A program made the translations under genes and the position numbers. From NCBI GenBank assembly GCA_023396255.1, contig JAEWWU010000018.1, positions 1 through 64,000 of the forward strand: a DNA stretch of 64,000 nt. Reading direction: 5' to 3'. The DNA is from Bacteroidota bacterium (GTDB taxonomy: Bacteria > Bacteroidota > Bacteroidia > Bacteroidales > Porphyromonadaceae). The notes under the pieces are model-generated. The model made no database searches. It was not told where the DNA came from and worked only from the letters and a program-made list of their open reading frames with translations. Positions 1 to 9,904 of the stretch are shown here, in pieces. Positions within the stretch are counted from its first letter, which is position 1. Each line of letters begins with the position of its first letter.

Positions 1-80
1 ACTCAAAACAAAACCAAATGTGAAAACCAAAAGGGCCTCTTCAATACCCTGCCGGAACCACTCGTCCCGTTTCGTGGGTG

Positions 81-111
81 CAAAAGTAGAAACTTTTTCT
101 AAACCGACAAA
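81..111 (-). promoter_or_regulatory. Strong Bacteroidota promoter reading out of the left edge
   Basis: On the minus strand TTTG (111-108), exactly 19 nt, then TACTTTTG (88-81) matches the Bacteroidota primary sigma consensus TTTG-N19-TAnnTTTG. Transcription should start near position 74 and run leftward out of the window. No reading frame begins in the 74 bases that remain, so the product is unknown; a stable RNA operon or a gene with a long leader are both possible. Confidence 0.7.
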
Positions 112-709
112 ATATATACAGAAAAAAATTCCTCTCTAAAATACAACAGTCATCAAAAACAACCACAAAGAATCTATAAAACAAATACTTAACAACTAAA
201 AAGGAAAGATAAAACAGCAAGAACTTTTATTGATATTAAATGCGCACCTGAGAAAAAACGACCCGTTTACGAAATATGAAACAATACTTTAGAGCAATCT
301 TCAGAGAATAAATTTCCGACAATTTCCCAAAAACCGACTGACGAACAAACTGAAAATATCACTTTAAGCTTCAAATAGGTCCCCTCCCCCTCACAAAAAA
401 AGAATGTGAGGATCAAAAAAGAGAACTAACGACTTTAGAAAAAGAGTGTGACAAAATATCTATTGTCAATTAGAGAAACGCACATTACCAACCTCAAAAA
501 AAGTAGATTAATAACTTTGAAATGAATAGATTACCAACCCAAAAGAAAAAGTATTGCCAGTTTACGAAATGGGTACTGCCACGTGAGGACCATCAAAATT
601 TAGTTTCAACTAAGAGGAACAAGACACCCAATGCCTCCTATTAACTCTGGAGGAAAGAGGATTGACCCTTAAGTCTCTTTTTTTTGAGACACACAGCGAC
701 AGTCAGCTC
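112..709. other. AT-rich intergenic region, no gene seen
   Basis: This stretch separates the leftward promoter from the end of the lolD-like gene. No convincing reading frame is present on either strand. It holds short direct repeats (ATTACCAACC at 484 and 530; TTTACGAAAT at 266 and 556) and, at 312-328, a sequence resembling a decayed arm of the GGGAATTATC intergenic repeat found elsewhere in the window. No clear terminator for the minus-strand operon was found. Confidence 0.4.
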
Positions 710-1384
710 CTATCTCTTTTGGTCCTGCAATACTACGCCATCCGAAAGCGTAATACAATGATGTGTGCGCTGCGCCAATTCCAAATCGTGCGTTACAATC
801 ACAAAAGTTTGCCCCATCGAATGACACAAATCAAAAAAAAGATTGTGCAACTCTTCCTTGCGCTCTGTATCTAAACTTCCCGAAGGCTCATCTGCCAAGA
901 TAACATCCGGATCATTCATTAGGGCTCGAGCCACAGCAATCCGTTGTTTTTCTCCTCCGGAAAGTTGCGCCGGCTTATGTAACATTCTGTCTTGCAGCCC
1001 CAAGTTCTGCAACAATTCTCCTGCCCGCCCCATTGCTCGACGTTTACCTTGCCCTCCAATCATAGCCGGAAGGGCAACATTTTCTTGGGCTGTGAACTCC
1101 GGCAACAGTTGATGAAACTGAAAAACGAAGCCAATATGCTTGTTTCTAAAATTGGCACAAGCCGACCTTTTGAGTGTAAACGGATCAATTCCTGCGATGG
1201 AAACAGAACCAGACTCCGGTCTGTCTAAAGTACCAATAATCTGAAGGAGAGTGGTTTTTCCTGCCCCACTTGGTCCTACGATAGATGCCACTTCTCCCTT
1301 GGAAATAGAGAAGGAAACACCTCGCAATACGTGCAAAGTTCCAAACTTCTTGTGCAGATCTCTGACCTCTATTATAGGATTCAT
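710..1384 (-). CDS. lolD: LolD-like ABC transporter ATP-binding protein
   Basis: The 224-aa product is an ABC ATPase of the LolD/MacB group, which powers lipoprotein release or macrolide/peptide export with an FtsX-like permease. Visible motifs are Walker [10 protein letters not shown] near residue 38, signature LSGGEKQR near residue 141, Walker [13 protein letters not shown] just after it, and the H-loop histidine in VTHD near residue 199. Its length is typical of LolD. Its ATG overlaps the stop of tcdA by 4 bases (ATGA), so the two are translationally coupled. No permease gene is adjacent, so the partner must lie elsewhere. LolD is the best name; a generic FtsX-partner ATPase is the alternative. 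Confidence 0.82.
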   Translation of the reverse strand: MNPIIEVRDLHKKFGTLHVLRGVSFSISKGEVASIVGPSGAGKTTLLQIIGTLDRPESGSVSIAGIDPFTLKRSACANFRNKHIGFVFQFHQLLPEFTAQENVALPAMIGGQGKRRAMGRAGELLQNLGLQDRMLHKPAQLSGGEKQRIAVARALMNDPDVILADEPSGSLDTERKEELHNLFFDLCHSMGQTFVIVTHDLELAQRTHHCITLSDGVVLQDQKR

Positions 1385-2139
1385 AACGATTGGGTTAAAG
1401 TTTTAATTACATAAGCAGCTATACGCAACCCAAAGAGCTGGGGCATATAGGAGATGGTTCCCACCACAGATTTTTTTCCGCCTTTGTCCGATTGGGGCAA
1501 AATAGCCGCTTCTATTGCCAACTGTGTAGAGAAAACACAAGGGAAAGGTTCTCTGCACCCCACAGAACGCAAGTGTTGCCTCACGGCCTTAGCCAATCCA
1601 CACGTATGGGTTTTATGAATTGGAGCTATGTGAACTGCCTCCGGATCTGTTTTCGCTCCTGCCCCCATTGACGAAATAAGAGGAATACCTCGCTTCAGTG
1701 TTTCCTGTATAAGAGCACATTTCGGGGTCAAAGTATCTATTGCGTCAATTACCATAGAGAAAGGAGTAGAAGTCGTATCGAAAAGCTTACACACATTATC
1801 CGGCGATACAAAAAGGAATTGCTTATGTACAATGGCATTGGGGTTAATGTCCAAAATCATCTTTTCCATCACATCCACTTTATTTTTCCCCACGGTAGAA
1901 CAAAATGCCACAGCCTGCCTATTGATATTGGATGGATCTACCGTATCTGCATCAACCAAAGTGAAAGCCCCCACTCCGGAGCGAGCCAACAACTCAACAG
2001 CCGTTCCGCCAACACCACCAACACCGACCACGAGCAAATGAGCCTGTTTGAGTACTTCACAACCCAGTTCTCCCAAGAGAATGCGTGTACGGGCCGTGCA
2101 GCTCTGCTCGTCTGTGCTTTCTTTTCTTATGGTAGTCAT
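1381..2139 (-). CDS. tcdA: tRNA threonylcarbamoyladenosine dehydratase TcdA
   Basis: The 252-aa protein belongs to the E1/ThiF-like superfamily. TcdA uses ATP to cyclise the t6A37 base of ANN-decoding tRNAs to ct6A. The N-terminal nucleotide-binding loop GVGGVGG near residue 38 and the following [20 protein letters not shown] segment are diagnostic. So are the DAIDT motif and the central [15 protein letters not shown] segment. It sits 11 bp downstream of mltG and overlaps lolD by 4 bp. A second t6A-modifying enzyme, MtaB, is encoded at 38.9 kb. MoeB or ThiF are alternatives, but the CxxC zinc pairs expected in those are absent. Confidence 0.9.
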   Translation of the reverse strand: MTTIRKESTDEQSCTARTRILLGELGCEVLKQAHLLVVGVGGVGGTAVELLARSGVGAFTLVDADTVDPSNINRQAVAFCSTVGKNKVDVMEKMILDINPNAIVHKQFLFVSPDNVCKLFDTTSTPFSMVIDAIDTLTPKCALIQETLKRGIPLISSMGAGAKTDPEAVHIAPIHKTHTCGLAKAVRQHLRSVGCREPFPCVFSTQLAIEAAILPQSDKGGKKSVVGTISYMPQLFGLRIAAYVIKTLTQSL

Positions 2140-2150
2140 AGAACGATCCT

Positions 2151-3260
2151 TTAGCGAATATTGCGCTTATTCAACTCCGACTGATAACGCATTGCATTGA
2201 TTCTATGCTCGGCATAGGTCTTGGCAAAATCGTGGTAACCGGAAAAGTCTGCACGTGCACACATATAAAGGAACTCGTGCTCTGTAAAGTGCAACACCTT
2301 ATCTATACTGCTCTGCTGCGGATAACGGATTGGCGCAGGAGGCAATCCATAAACACGATAGGTGTTGTAGGGAGAAGAGACTGCCAACAAGTTGGAGGTT
2401 ATTCGTTTGATGGAGAAATCCCCACAAGCATATTTCACGGTCGGATCGGCCTGCAGACGCATCCCCCGTCTAAGTCTGTTTATGTAAAGTCCTGCAATGG
2501 ATGCGTATTCGTCCGTTTTGGACGACTCTTCTTCAACTATCGAAGCAATGATAGACACCTCGACAGGGGAAAGCCCTATCTTACGAGCCTGTTGTAACCG
2601 CTCTTGGGTCCAAAACTTTTGGTGATGTGTATAAAAGAGCTCTACCAAATTCTCCGGAGTCGTATTCCAATAGACTTCATATGTATTGGGCAAAAAAATC
2701 GTCCGTATGGAAGCTGTATCCAATCCTTTGCCGGCACAAAAGAGAGAATCGGAAAGGAGCTTTTTGAGATCGGAAGGATCCATTTGCAAGGGAGCGGTCA
2801 ATGTAGCAAGCAGTTCGTCCTGTGTTCGAGCCGAATTGAAAACAAGTCGAACAGGAGTTTGCGTTCCTCGCCACAGAGGCAAAATAAGCTCTCTGATACT
2901 CATCCGTGTATGAAGTAAATATCTTCCCGGCTTGAGCTTCTTTTGCAAACCAATTGTTTTCGATACCCAAGAAAACAGAACCGGATGCCTCAATTGCAGC
3001 GAATCGGTGAGCTCTTGTTCTACTGTTTTTAGAGAGGAGCGCTCGGTTATATACAAATTATATTCCCTATCCTCCCTTCCTGCCGGAGCAAACAGGACCC
3101 AATATGCCCCCAAGATTCCCATAAGGAGTACTACCAAGAGGCTAAACAGGGCAAGGCGAAGGACACGTTTTTTGCGACGTTGTGCTCTCTTGTCTGCAAA
3201 AAGACTCTGGTAAGAGCCACGGCGACGGGTTGTTTTGTAACGACGTTTACGTGTTGTCAT
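2151..3260 (-). CDS. mltG: Endolytic murein transglycosylase MltG (YceG-like)
   Basis: The 369-aa protein cuts nascent peptidoglycan glycan strands at the inner membrane and so limits strand length. A very basic cytoplasmic tail (residues 1-33) precedes one membrane helix (about 34-55). The C-terminal YceG domain carries the catalytic-glutamate segment IIASIVEEES near residue 242 and the LPPAPI motif near residue 310. Length is normal for Bacteroidota MltG. It begins a likely mltG-tcdA-lolD transcript: a TATCTTTG -7 box lies about 100 bp upstream, and the 262-bp gap after menE separates it from the menaquinone operon. Confidence 0.9.
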   Translation of the reverse strand: MTTRKRRYKTTRRRGSYQSLFADKRAQRRKKRVLRLALFSLLVVLLMGILGAYWVLFAPAGREDREYNLYITERSSLKTVEQELTDSLQLRHPVLFSWVSKTIGLQKKLKPGRYLLHTRMSIRELILPLWRGTQTPVRLVFNSARTQDELLATLTAPLQMDPSDLKKLLSDSLFCAGKGLDTASIRTIFLPNTYEVYWNTTPENLVELFYTHHQKFWTQERLQQARKIGLSPVEVSIIASIVEEESSKTDEYASIAGLYINRLRRGMRLQADPTVKYACGDFSIKRITSNLLAVSSPYNTYRVYGLPPAPIRYPQQSSIDKVLHFTEHEFLYMCARADFSGYHDFAKTYAEHRINAMRYQSELNKRNIR

Positions 3261-3356
3261 CTATCGTGTTTTTTATTCTGTTTCAAAAGGAATCCTCCAC
3301 ATTGGTCTGAATGGAGCCATATCTCCTCTATTATTCCCGTGCGAGTCCCTTGCGGA

Positions 3357-3364
3357 CAAAGATA
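3357..3364 (-). promoter_or_regulatory. Candidate -7 box for mltG-tcdA-lolD
   Basis: On the minus strand the sequence TATCTTTG fits the Bacteroidota -7 consensus TAnnTTTG and lies 97 bp upstream of the mltG start. No good TTTG -33 box is found at the expected spacing, so the call is moderate. Confidence 0.4.
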
Positions 3365-3522
3365 AAACATTATAAGCACCTATTCCATTTTCCAGCGAAA
3401 GAGAACTTTAACCCTAAACTGATCAACATTTATATTGCTTTGTATCAACACGCCTTTCTTTTCCCCTTCTTTCTTTGATAAAAAATCGGCTGCACATCGT
3501 TTTCAATTGAATAATAACCGAG

Positions 3523-4644
3523 TTACCACTCCCTCTTCGTTTCTCCTTTATTCTCAGATAGCTTGGATTGAGCCAAGTACAGACAAGCTCTACGATCTAT
3601 TTTCCCCGTTTCGGTTCGAGGGATTTGCTCTACCATAAAGATATATTTGGGGTGATGATAGGCAGGTAGACAGCTCTTTACCACCCCCTCCCATTTTTCA
3701 TTATCTGGAGTCACTTGAATCAATAAAACCAACGCCTGCCCTAAGCGTTGATCCGGTAGATAAGTAAGCGCCAAATCTTCCCCTATCAGATGATTCAAAA
3801 CCGCTTCGAGCTCTTCGAGCTGAATTTTCACTCCTCCACTATTGACCACATTGTCGGTGCGACCCAAAACACGGAATCTTTGTTCCGAAGAAAATTCCAC
3901 CAAGTCGTTTGTTTCAATAGGAGTAAGGCTCAAAGCGGGAGCATCGATCAGCAAAGTTCCTCTTGAGCTTAGTGAGAGTTTTATTTCGGGGTCTATGGGT
4001 GTATACAAATCTGACTTCTGCAAACCATTGAGCCGACGAAGGGCGATATGCGACAGAGTTTCGGTCATTCCATAGGTAGAAAATACGGATCCAGGGTGTT
4101 CTTGAAGCCGTCGCTCCAAAGCTTGATCAACAGCCCCCCCTCCGATAATAAGTTTTTCTATTTGCATCAATCGCAGCCTTTCAATGGGGGATTGTAAGCT
4201 ATTATAAACCTGCAACGGCACCATTGCAGCAAAATGAACAGGAGAAGGTATGTCTCTGAGCGGGTGCCCTGTCGGAGGAATAACTACCAAATTAAGTCCT
4301 GCCACCAAAGCCCGAACCACCATCATCATAGCTCCTATGTACCGAAGGTTCATACACAACAGGGCGGTAGAATCGGAAGAGAGTTGTAGAGCCCTGCAAG
4401 TAAGAGCAGCACTGTACATCATACGCTCCTTTTCTACAAACATCCGCTTAGGCTGTCCCGTAGAACCGGAAGTTTGCACCTCTATGTATGGATCAGACGC
4501 AAACCAACGCTCCACGAAAGAAATAAAATCTTGGGCACTCTCTCCCAAAATAGAGATTGCCTTGCACCTCAGAGCCAACAAGTTGGCAGGAGAATAGCTT
4601 TTACCACAAAAGCAAAGACGCTGATTGGGTATTCTAAATTCCAT
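3523..4644 (-). CDS. menE: o-Succinylbenzoate-CoA ligase MenE
   Basis: MenE adenylates o-succinylbenzoate and joins it to CoA in menaquinone synthesis. The adenylate-forming signature TSGSTGQPKR lies near residue 60, the A5-type motif STYGMTET near 190, and the C-terminal hinge/lysine segment PRTETGKIDRR near the end. I chose the ATG at 4644 (373 aa), which overlaps the end of menC by 11 bp; an upstream ATG at 4671 and a start at 4710 are possible but would overlap menC more. At about 370 aa the protein is short for the superfamily but normal for Bacteroidota MenE. It is the last gene of the men operon. Confidence 0.88.
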   Translation of the reverse strand: MEFRIPNQRLCFCGKSYSPANLLALRCKAISILGESAQDFISFVERWFASDPYIEVQTSGSTGQPKRMFVEKERMMYSAALTCRALQLSSDSTALLCMNLRYIGAMMMVVRALVAGLNLVVIPPTGHPLRDIPSPVHFAAMVPLQVYNSLQSPIERLRLMQIEKLIIGGGAVDQALERRLQEHPGSVFSTYGMTETLSHIALRRLNGLQKSDLYTPIDPEIKLSLSSRGTLLIDAPALSLTPIETNDLVEFSSEQRFRVLGRTDNVVNSGGVKIQLEELEAVLNHLIGEDLALTYLPDQRLGQALVLLIQVTPDNEKWEGVVKSCLPAYHHPKYIFMVEQIPRTETGKIDRRACLYLAQSKLSENKGETKREW

Positions 4645-5683
4645 TTTGTTCCAAGAAGGGTGCACCTCCATACCAAAGAGAATTTTTTTCGATGTATAAA
4701 GGAAGAGCAATATTATCTGTAAATAACTGTCCCGTACCTAATCCTTGAGGAATAGTATGAGGCAAAGTAGCACACCACTGGGCAATTGCGTTGAGCCCGA
4801 TATTCGATTCCAAAGCGGAGGTCACCCACCATCCGATGCCCAACTCCTCGGCAATGTTTATCCATTCTTGGCAACCGCTCCAACCTCCGTGCAAAGAGGG
4901 TTTGAGAACGATGTACCGAGGAAGAATTTTTTGGAGCATCTCTCTTTTTCTCTGCGAGGTATGTATGCCTATGAGCTCTTCGTCCAAAGCAATCGGCAAA
5001 GGGGATATTTGGCATAAGCGTGCCATTGCTTCCCATTGGCCGGGAGCAATAGGTTGCTCTATGGAATGGAGCCCCAAAGCCGCTAAACGGAAAAGTTTTT
5101 CGGAGGCTTCTTGTGGAGAAAAAAAACCATTGGCATCAACTCTTATCTCTACCTCTTCGGGGGAATATTGCCGACGAATGAAAGAGAGAAGCCCCAACTC
5201 TTTTTCAAAGTCAATGGCTCCGATCTTCAATTTGATGCACCTGTACCCAACCGACAATTTGTGCTCGATCTGCGAGAGCATTTGCTCCTCGGTTCCCATC
5301 CAAACAAGTCCGTTGATGGAAATTCCTTCTTGATTGCACGAAAAAGGAGTATTCCACAGAGCGAAGTCACCTACCGATAGGTGTCGCAGAGCGGCCTCAA
5401 AGGCAAAAAGAACGGAGGGAAGTTCCTTCAAGAGGGAAATTGCCTGTGGACCTTTTTCCTCTATAAAACTGCCCGCTCGATACAGTTTTTTCTCAAAGAA
5501 GTGATCCCATTCTATGCTAAGATCAGGCAGAGGAGCACACTCTCCAATACCCTCCCGACCGGGTAAAGTATCGCAAGTCAAGTGCAACAACCAAATTTGT
5601 CGTGTTCTATATACCCCTCTGGATGTCCCGGCCGGTTGCCTAAAGTGCAATAATCGAGGCTCCCACCTCACGTGAAAACTCAT
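4634..5683 (-). CDS. menC: o-Succinylbenzoate synthase MenC
   Basis: MenC is an enolase-superfamily dehydratase that converts SHCHC to o-succinylbenzoate. In the 349-aa sequence the catalytic lysine segment CIKLKIG lies near residue 150, followed by metal ligands in EIRVDANG, the glutamate in HSIEQP, and the aspartate in PIALDEE. The second catalytic lysine is in YIVLKPSLHGG. These are the expected MenC/OSBS landmarks. It lies 6 bp after menB and overlaps menE, so all are co-transcribed. Confidence 0.9.
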   Translation of the reverse strand: MSFHVRWEPRLLHFRQPAGTSRGVYRTRQIWLLHLTCDTLPGREGIGECAPLPDLSIEWDHFFEKKLYRAGSFIEEKGPQAISLLKELPSVLFAFEAALRHLSVGDFALWNTPFSCNQEGISINGLVWMGTEEQMLSQIEHKLSVGYRCIKLKIGAIDFEKELGLLSFIRRQYSPEEVEIRVDANGFFSPQEASEKLFRLAALGLHSIEQPIAPGQWEAMARLCQISPLPIALDEELIGIHTSQRKREMLQKILPRYIVLKPSLHGGWSGCQEWINIAEELGIGWWVTSALESNIGLNAIAQWCATLPHTIPQGLGTGQLFTDNIALPLYIEKNSLWYGGAPFLEQNGI

Positions 5684-5689
5684 TGAGAA

Positions 5690-6517
5690 TCAAGGAAATT
5701 TGGGATATTTCTTAAAATTAGGTTTGCGTTTTTCCAAAAAAGCCTCCTTACCTTCTTGGGCTTCATCCGTAAGGTAATACAAAAGCGTGGCATCGCCCGC
5801 CAATTCTTGTATCCCAGCCTGCCCATCCAGCTCCGCATTGAGTCCGGCTTTGATCATCCTTAAAGCCAACGGACTAAGCATCATCATTTCTTGCGCCCAC
5901 TGCACGTACTCGTCCTCCAATTGGCTCAAAGGAACCACCTTATTGATCAGCCCCATTTCCAACGCCTCTTGTGCATTGTATTGGCGACATAGGAACCAAA
6001 TCTCCCGCGCTTTTTTCTGCCCCACGACTCGAGCCAAATAGGACGAGCCAAAACCTGCATCAAAACTCCCCACCCGTGGACCGGTCTGCCCAAAAATGGC
6101 GTTGTCAGAAGCTATGGAAAGGTCACAAACAACGTGCAATACGTGCCCTCCCCCTATGGCATAACCATTTACGGCAGCAATCACCGGTTTGGGCAAACTA
6201 CGGATTTGTTTCTGCACATCGAGTACGCTCAAGCGGGGTACTCCGTCTTTGCCTATATAGCCTCCTCTGCCTTTCACGTTCTGGTCTCCTCCCGAGCAAA
6301 AAGCTTTGTCTCCGGCTCCGGTAAGTACCACAACATCTATATCCGCTTCCTCACGACAGATCCGTAAGGCATCACTCATTTCGGCGGTGGTAGTAGGGGT
6401 AAAAGCATTTCGATAACGCTCTCTATTTATGGTAATACGGGCTATTCCGTTGTAGTATTCAAAGAGAATATCTTCGTATTCCCGAATGGTAGTCCATTCT
6501 CTGATTGTAGATGTCAT
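5690..6517 (-). CDS. menB: 1,4-Dihydroxy-2-naphthoyl-CoA synthase MenB
   Basis: MenB, a crotonase-fold enzyme, closes the second naphthoquinone ring from o-succinylbenzoyl-CoA. The 275-aa sequence has the early [11 protein letters not shown] motif typical of MenB, and the oxyanion-hole segments [12 protein letters not shown] (about 72-83) and NGYAIGGGH (about 117-125). It also has [18 protein letters not shown] and the C-terminal [13 protein letters not shown] tail characteristic of this family. It lies 11 bp downstream of menD and 6 bp upstream of menC. Confidence 0.95.
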   Translation of the reverse strand: MTSTIREWTTIREYEDILFEYYNGIARITINRERYRNAFTPTTTAEMSDALRICREEADIDVVVLTGAGDKAFCSGGDQNVKGRGGYIGKDGVPRLSVLDVQKQIRSLPKPVIAAVNGYAIGGGHVLHVVCDLSIASDNAIFGQTGPRVGSFDAGFGSSYLARVVGQKKAREIWFLCRQYNAQEALEMGLINKVVPLSQLEDEYVQWAQEMMMLSPLALRMIKAGLNAELDGQAGIQELAGDATLLYYLTDEAQEGKEAFLEKRKPNFKKYPKFP

Positions 6518-6528
6518 ATTTGAGGTAT

Positions 6529-8178
6529 TTAGTTTCTAACTTTTAGGTTTCTGTAAAACTCTTTGAGTTGTTGCACATCTTTTTGGGGATTAGTAAAAAC
6601 CTCTACCAATACGGAGCGACAGGTTTTCTCCTGCACCAAAAACGACAAAGCCGATGTTAGTTCTTCCCAGTTGTGTACTCTGCGGTAATCCATTCCCCTA
6701 TCTTGCACCCACGCTTGTGCCGATGTTGTATGCTCTCCCACAACAAAACGACGCACTTCTTTAGAGGTATCCACCCCGGGGAGGGTTTGAAAAATTTCAC
6801 CCCCTCCGTTATTGAGCAGTAAAATTCGCAAATTGGAAGGGAGGTGGGTATTCCACAAAGCATTGAGGTCGTAAAAAAAACTAAGGTCCCCGATGAGTAC
6901 AAAATTGGGTCTTGAATCGGCGGAAGCGAAACCCACAGCAGTGGAGAGAGAACCCTCTATCCCATTGGTACCACGGTTGCAAAAAACCTCTACAGATGAG
7001 GGCAACTCAAAAAGTTGAGCATAACGTACCGCCGAGCTATTCGCCAAATGCAAAACGCACCCCTCAGGCAACACCTTGCACAAAGCCCCCACAGCAGCCA
7101 TTGCAGAATAGGAAAAGCAGGGGGTTAAGCTTTCCGATGGATGCCACAAACTTGCATACTCCCTGCAACAGAGAATCGAGCTGTTTAGGAATTGTTGCAA
7201 AAAGCCCTCCGGCTCTGTTTCTATTAGGGCAGAAAGAGAGCAATAAGTATCGGTCAAAGCACCGTCAAGAGCTAAGTGCCAATGCTGGGGAATTGTGGCT
7301 CCTCTCAACCATTGTTTGAGTCGCTTGGATACGATATGTCCACCAATCGTAATGAGTAAATCGGGATGCAGAGCTTGTTGTTTGTCCTTGTCCAACGCTT
7401 CCAGCCAAGCATCAAAATAACCGATCATTCCAACCGCCTGACAGTTGCCCAAGTGCTCACTCAAACAGACAACTCCCTTTTCGGATAAGGCTTCAATAAA
7501 CCGAGAAGAAAGAGTTTTCGGAGGCATCTGACCACACAAAAGCAGACATTTTTTAGGGGAATGAAAGTCGTGTCCAATTCCCTTGAGAAGAGAATCAAGG
7601 TCGCTAAAACGGTGTATAACTCGAGGTTGAGGCAAAGCCTCTACCGTATATTGAAAAAGAGGTTCGGAAAGTGGTACATTGATGTGTACCGGAGCTGCCG
7701 TCTTGTATGAAACGGCCAACAGAGCCTCGTTGATGAGGCGATTGCAATACCATTCATCCTCTGCAGTATTCACTTCGGGAAGGTGAACCGCCTTACGCAC
7801 CAAAGGACCAAAAATTCCGGGCTGAGGAATTGTTTGCCCATCGGCCTGCCCAATCCATTGTTGAGGTCTGTCGGCTGAAATTACAATCAAAGGGAGTTGT
7901 TGGTAAAAGGCTTCGGCAACAGCAGGGTACAAGTTAGCGACCGCCGATCCGGAGGTACAACAGACAGCAACCGGCTTGTGATCCGTTTGTATCAGGCCCA
8001 AGGCAAAAAATCCGGCACTCCGCTCATCGGTTACCGCAAAACATCGAAAACGGGAGTGCGTAGAAAAAACTTGCACGAGAGGAGTATTGCGGCTTCCCGG
8101 GCAAAGTACAATGCGCTCTATCCCGTGTTCGAGAAGCAAAGCTGCCAATTGTAATATGCTTTTCTTATCCGAATACAT
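6529..8178 (-). CDS. menD: SEPHCHC synthase MenD
   Basis: MenD is a thiamine-diphosphate enzyme that joins 2-oxoglutarate and isochorismate, the first committed step to menaquinone. The 549-aa length is normal. The N-terminal segment [11 protein letters not shown] and the nearby [12 protein letters not shown] hold the ThDP-activating glutamate. The [14 protein letters not shown] segment and the C-terminal ThDP/Mg site [14 protein letters not shown] complete the fold. It lies 22 bp after menF. Confidence 0.95.
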   Translation of the reverse strand: MYSDKKSILQLAALLLEHGIERIVLCPGSRNTPLVQVFSTHSRFRCFAVTDERSAGFFALGLIQTDHKPVAVCCTSGSAVANLYPAVAEAFYQQLPLIVISADRPQQWIGQADGQTIPQPGIFGPLVRKAVHLPEVNTAEDEWYCNRLINEALLAVSYKTAAPVHINVPLSEPLFQYTVEALPQPRVIHRFSDLDSLLKGIGHDFHSPKKCLLLCGQMPPKTLSSRFIEALSEKGVVCLSEHLGNCQAVGMIGYFDAWLEALDKDKQQALHPDLLITIGGHIVSKRLKQWLRGATIPQHWHLALDGALTDTYCSLSALIETEPEGFLQQFLNSSILCCREYASLWHPSESLTPCFSYSAMAAVGALCKVLPEGCVLHLANSSAVRYAQLFELPSSVEVFCNRGTNGIEGSLSTAVGFASADSRPNFVLIGDLSFFYDLNALWNTHLPSNLRILLLNNGGGEIFQTLPGVDTSKEVRRFVVGEHTTSAQAWVQDRGMDYRRVHNWEELTSALSFLVQEKTCRSVLVEVFTNPQKDVQQLKEFYRNLKVRN

Positions 8179-8200
8179 CGCGAAGTCCTTTCTTTATCAC

Positions 8201-9283
8201 CTAAACGTCAAGCAAAGTTCGTATAACGGACATCTTACGCTCCGTCTCTATCCACTCGTCCTCCTTGTCGGAAGACAATACAATCCCCCCTCCTGCATAC
8301 AACGTTGCAAAATCAGCCTGAGGATCAGCCTGCATACACCTAAGATTGACGTACAGCTCTGTATGCTCGGGAGAGATTTGTCCCAAAAAACCCGAATAAT
8401 AGGAACGACGATAGCCCTCGTGATGTAAAATAAAATCTTTAGCCAATGCTTTGGGCACTCCACACACGGCCGGCGTAGGATGCAGTGTGTCTAACAAATA
8501 TCCTATGGAAATCTCCGAAGGAAGGGTAAAATGGAAATCGGATTTCAAATGTGCCAAAGAACCCACCTTAAGAGTTTGAGCTTTTTGCTCCTCTACTTGA
8601 CACCCCAAAGAGAGCAAATTGGCACGGATATAGTCCGCCACGTATGCTTGCTCCTCTTGATTCTTGGCACTCCAACCCTCGCGAAGAAGCCGGTTACACA
8701 GTGGCTGTGTCCCCGCCAACGCCGTAGTATGCCATAAGTTGGCGTTTCCGGTTAATAGGACTTCAGGAGAAGCACCCATCCATATTCCTGTTTGAGGAGT
8801 ATAACATATATAGGTATAAGCCGTAGGATGAAGTTGGCACAGTTGCTCAAATCGTAAGGTCCACGACGCTCTCTTGGGGTGAGGGAGTGACACCTGCTCA
8901 CTTCTCGAAAGAACCAACTTGGAAAATTGCCCCTCCTGCAAATGACGCATAAATAGATCGAAAATGGCAGAATAGTGCTCAGAAGGCTTATTCGACTTTT
9001 GCAAAGACTCCTGTTCCTCGGGAGCCGGGGCATTGGGCAATGCTATGGTCTGTGGGGCATCATCGGTTGTCAAAAGCCAAACGGGAGTTTGCAGATCTAT
9101 TTGGAACGGGACCAAAACAAAACCTCTACAATCAGAAAGCTTCTGCAACGAAAAAATGGCTTGCAACTGCGTCCTCGTTTGTCCCAACAGGAAATAGTGG
9201 CTTGCCCCTATTGGACGAAAAGCAGCCAAAGGCTTCTGCTGTGCTATCAATTGGTCTATAACAAACTCTCGTATGCAATCCAT
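8201..9283 (-). CDS. menF: Isochorismate synthase MenF
   Basis: MenF isomerises chorismate to isochorismate, the entry to the menaquinone branch. The 360-aa protein is a chorismate-binding (MST) enzyme. Motifs include FSKLVLSRSEQV, the ASPEVLL segment, TTALAGTQP, the EEQAYVADYI helix and the C-terminal LYAGGGIV plus EDEWIETERK. It is the first gene of menFDBCE, directly downstream of a consensus promoter. The family also includes siderophore synthases, but the men neighbours settle the role. Confidence 0.93.
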   Translation of the reverse strand: MDCIREFVIDQLIAQQKPLAAFRPIGASHYFLLGQTRTQLQAIFSLQKLSDCRGFVLVPFQIDLQTPVWLLTTDDAPQTIALPNAPAPEEQESLQKSNKPSEHYSAIFDLFMRHLQEGQFSKLVLSRSEQVSLPHPKRASWTLRFEQLCQLHPTAYTYICYTPQTGIWMGASPEVLLTGNANLWHTTALAGTQPLCNRLLREGWSAKNQEEQAYVADYIRANLLSLGCQVEEQKAQTLKVGSLAHLKSDFHFTLPSEISIGYLLDTLHPTPAVCGVPKALAKDFILHHEGYRRSYYSGFLGQISPEHTELYVNLRCMQADPQADFATLYAGGGIVLSSDKEDEWIETERKMSVIRTLLDV

Positions 9284-9344
9284 CTCAACGGTGGTGGCAA
9301 ATACCCAAATTAGGGCCTACCAAAGAGCCCCATCTTTTGCGTCT

Positions 9345-9376
9345 CAAAAATACACTCAAAAAATGATATAGTCAAA
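9345..9376 (-). promoter_or_regulatory. Promoter of the menFDBCE operon
   Basis: On the minus strand TTTG (9376-9373), 20 nt, then TATTTTTG (9352-9345) fits the Bacteroidota promoter consensus. The start of transcription would be near 9338, giving a leader of roughly 55 nt before the menF ATG at 9283. Confidence 0.72.
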
Positions 9377-9473
9377 GAATTGAACTCTTCGCTCACGACA
9401 AATCATCCACAACAGAGAGAAGAAAAAACTGCTTGGACAAAAAAGTAATTTGCTTGGACGGAACAAAAAATTG

Positions 9474-9533
9474 TAGGGAATTATCGGAAAATAGTTCCCT
9501 GCAAATGAAAAAGGGGAGCTTGAAAGCGGATAG
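9474..9533. repeat. Intergenic GGGAATTATC repeat, copy A (partial, inverted)
   Basis: A hairpin made of GGGAATTAT and ATAGTTCCC (9476-9499) is followed by a 38-nt tail (9496-9533). The tail is a perfect reverse complement of 21375-21412, next to copy B. The copy lacks the TCAAAATCACC half present in copies B to E, so it is partial and its tail is inverted relative to copy B. Confidence 0.65.
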
Positions 9534-9904
9534 GACTCCCCTTCAAAAACGATACATCAAGCTAATGGAGCCGAAAGAATTGGGAGGGGAGATTGCACGA
9601 TTAACACAAAAGAGTAATGGAACCGGAGTAAATATTACACAACGACCCTTGGGATGATTTTATATGAATAAAAGAGCTTTATAGCGAGAAAATAGCAACC
9701 CATAGGGCAGGTAATTGGGCTAATTTATTTAAGTTTGTAGGGAATAACTTTTTTCTCTCGGGGCAACCTCCCGACCTTTGCTTTGAGGAGGTGTGCAGGC
9801 AGGTATTAGAGTCTTGCTCCTTATCTCTATATGAAATGGGGCTGTTATCCGGGAGAGAAGCGATAGGTTACTTAGTTATTAGTTAATTGTAAAAGAAAAA
9901 TATT
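9534..9904. other. Intergenic region, no gene seen
   Basis: Together with 9377-9473 this fills the gap between the divergent men promoter and the FabK-like gene. A frame open at 9433-9657 overlaps the repeat and shows no recognisable protein features. No consensus promoter for the downstream plus-strand genes was found; an imperfect GACCTTTG lies near 9773. Confidence 0.35.

Noticed and set aside
662..874. 70-codon plus-strand frame at the end of the lolD-like gene
   Set aside because: Most of it is antisense to the conserved C-terminus of the ABC ATPase.
9433..9657. 74-codon plus-strand frame in the men/FabK intergenic gap
   Set aside because: It overlaps repeat copy A and reads through its hairpin; composition is not protein-like and no start context or homology is apparent.
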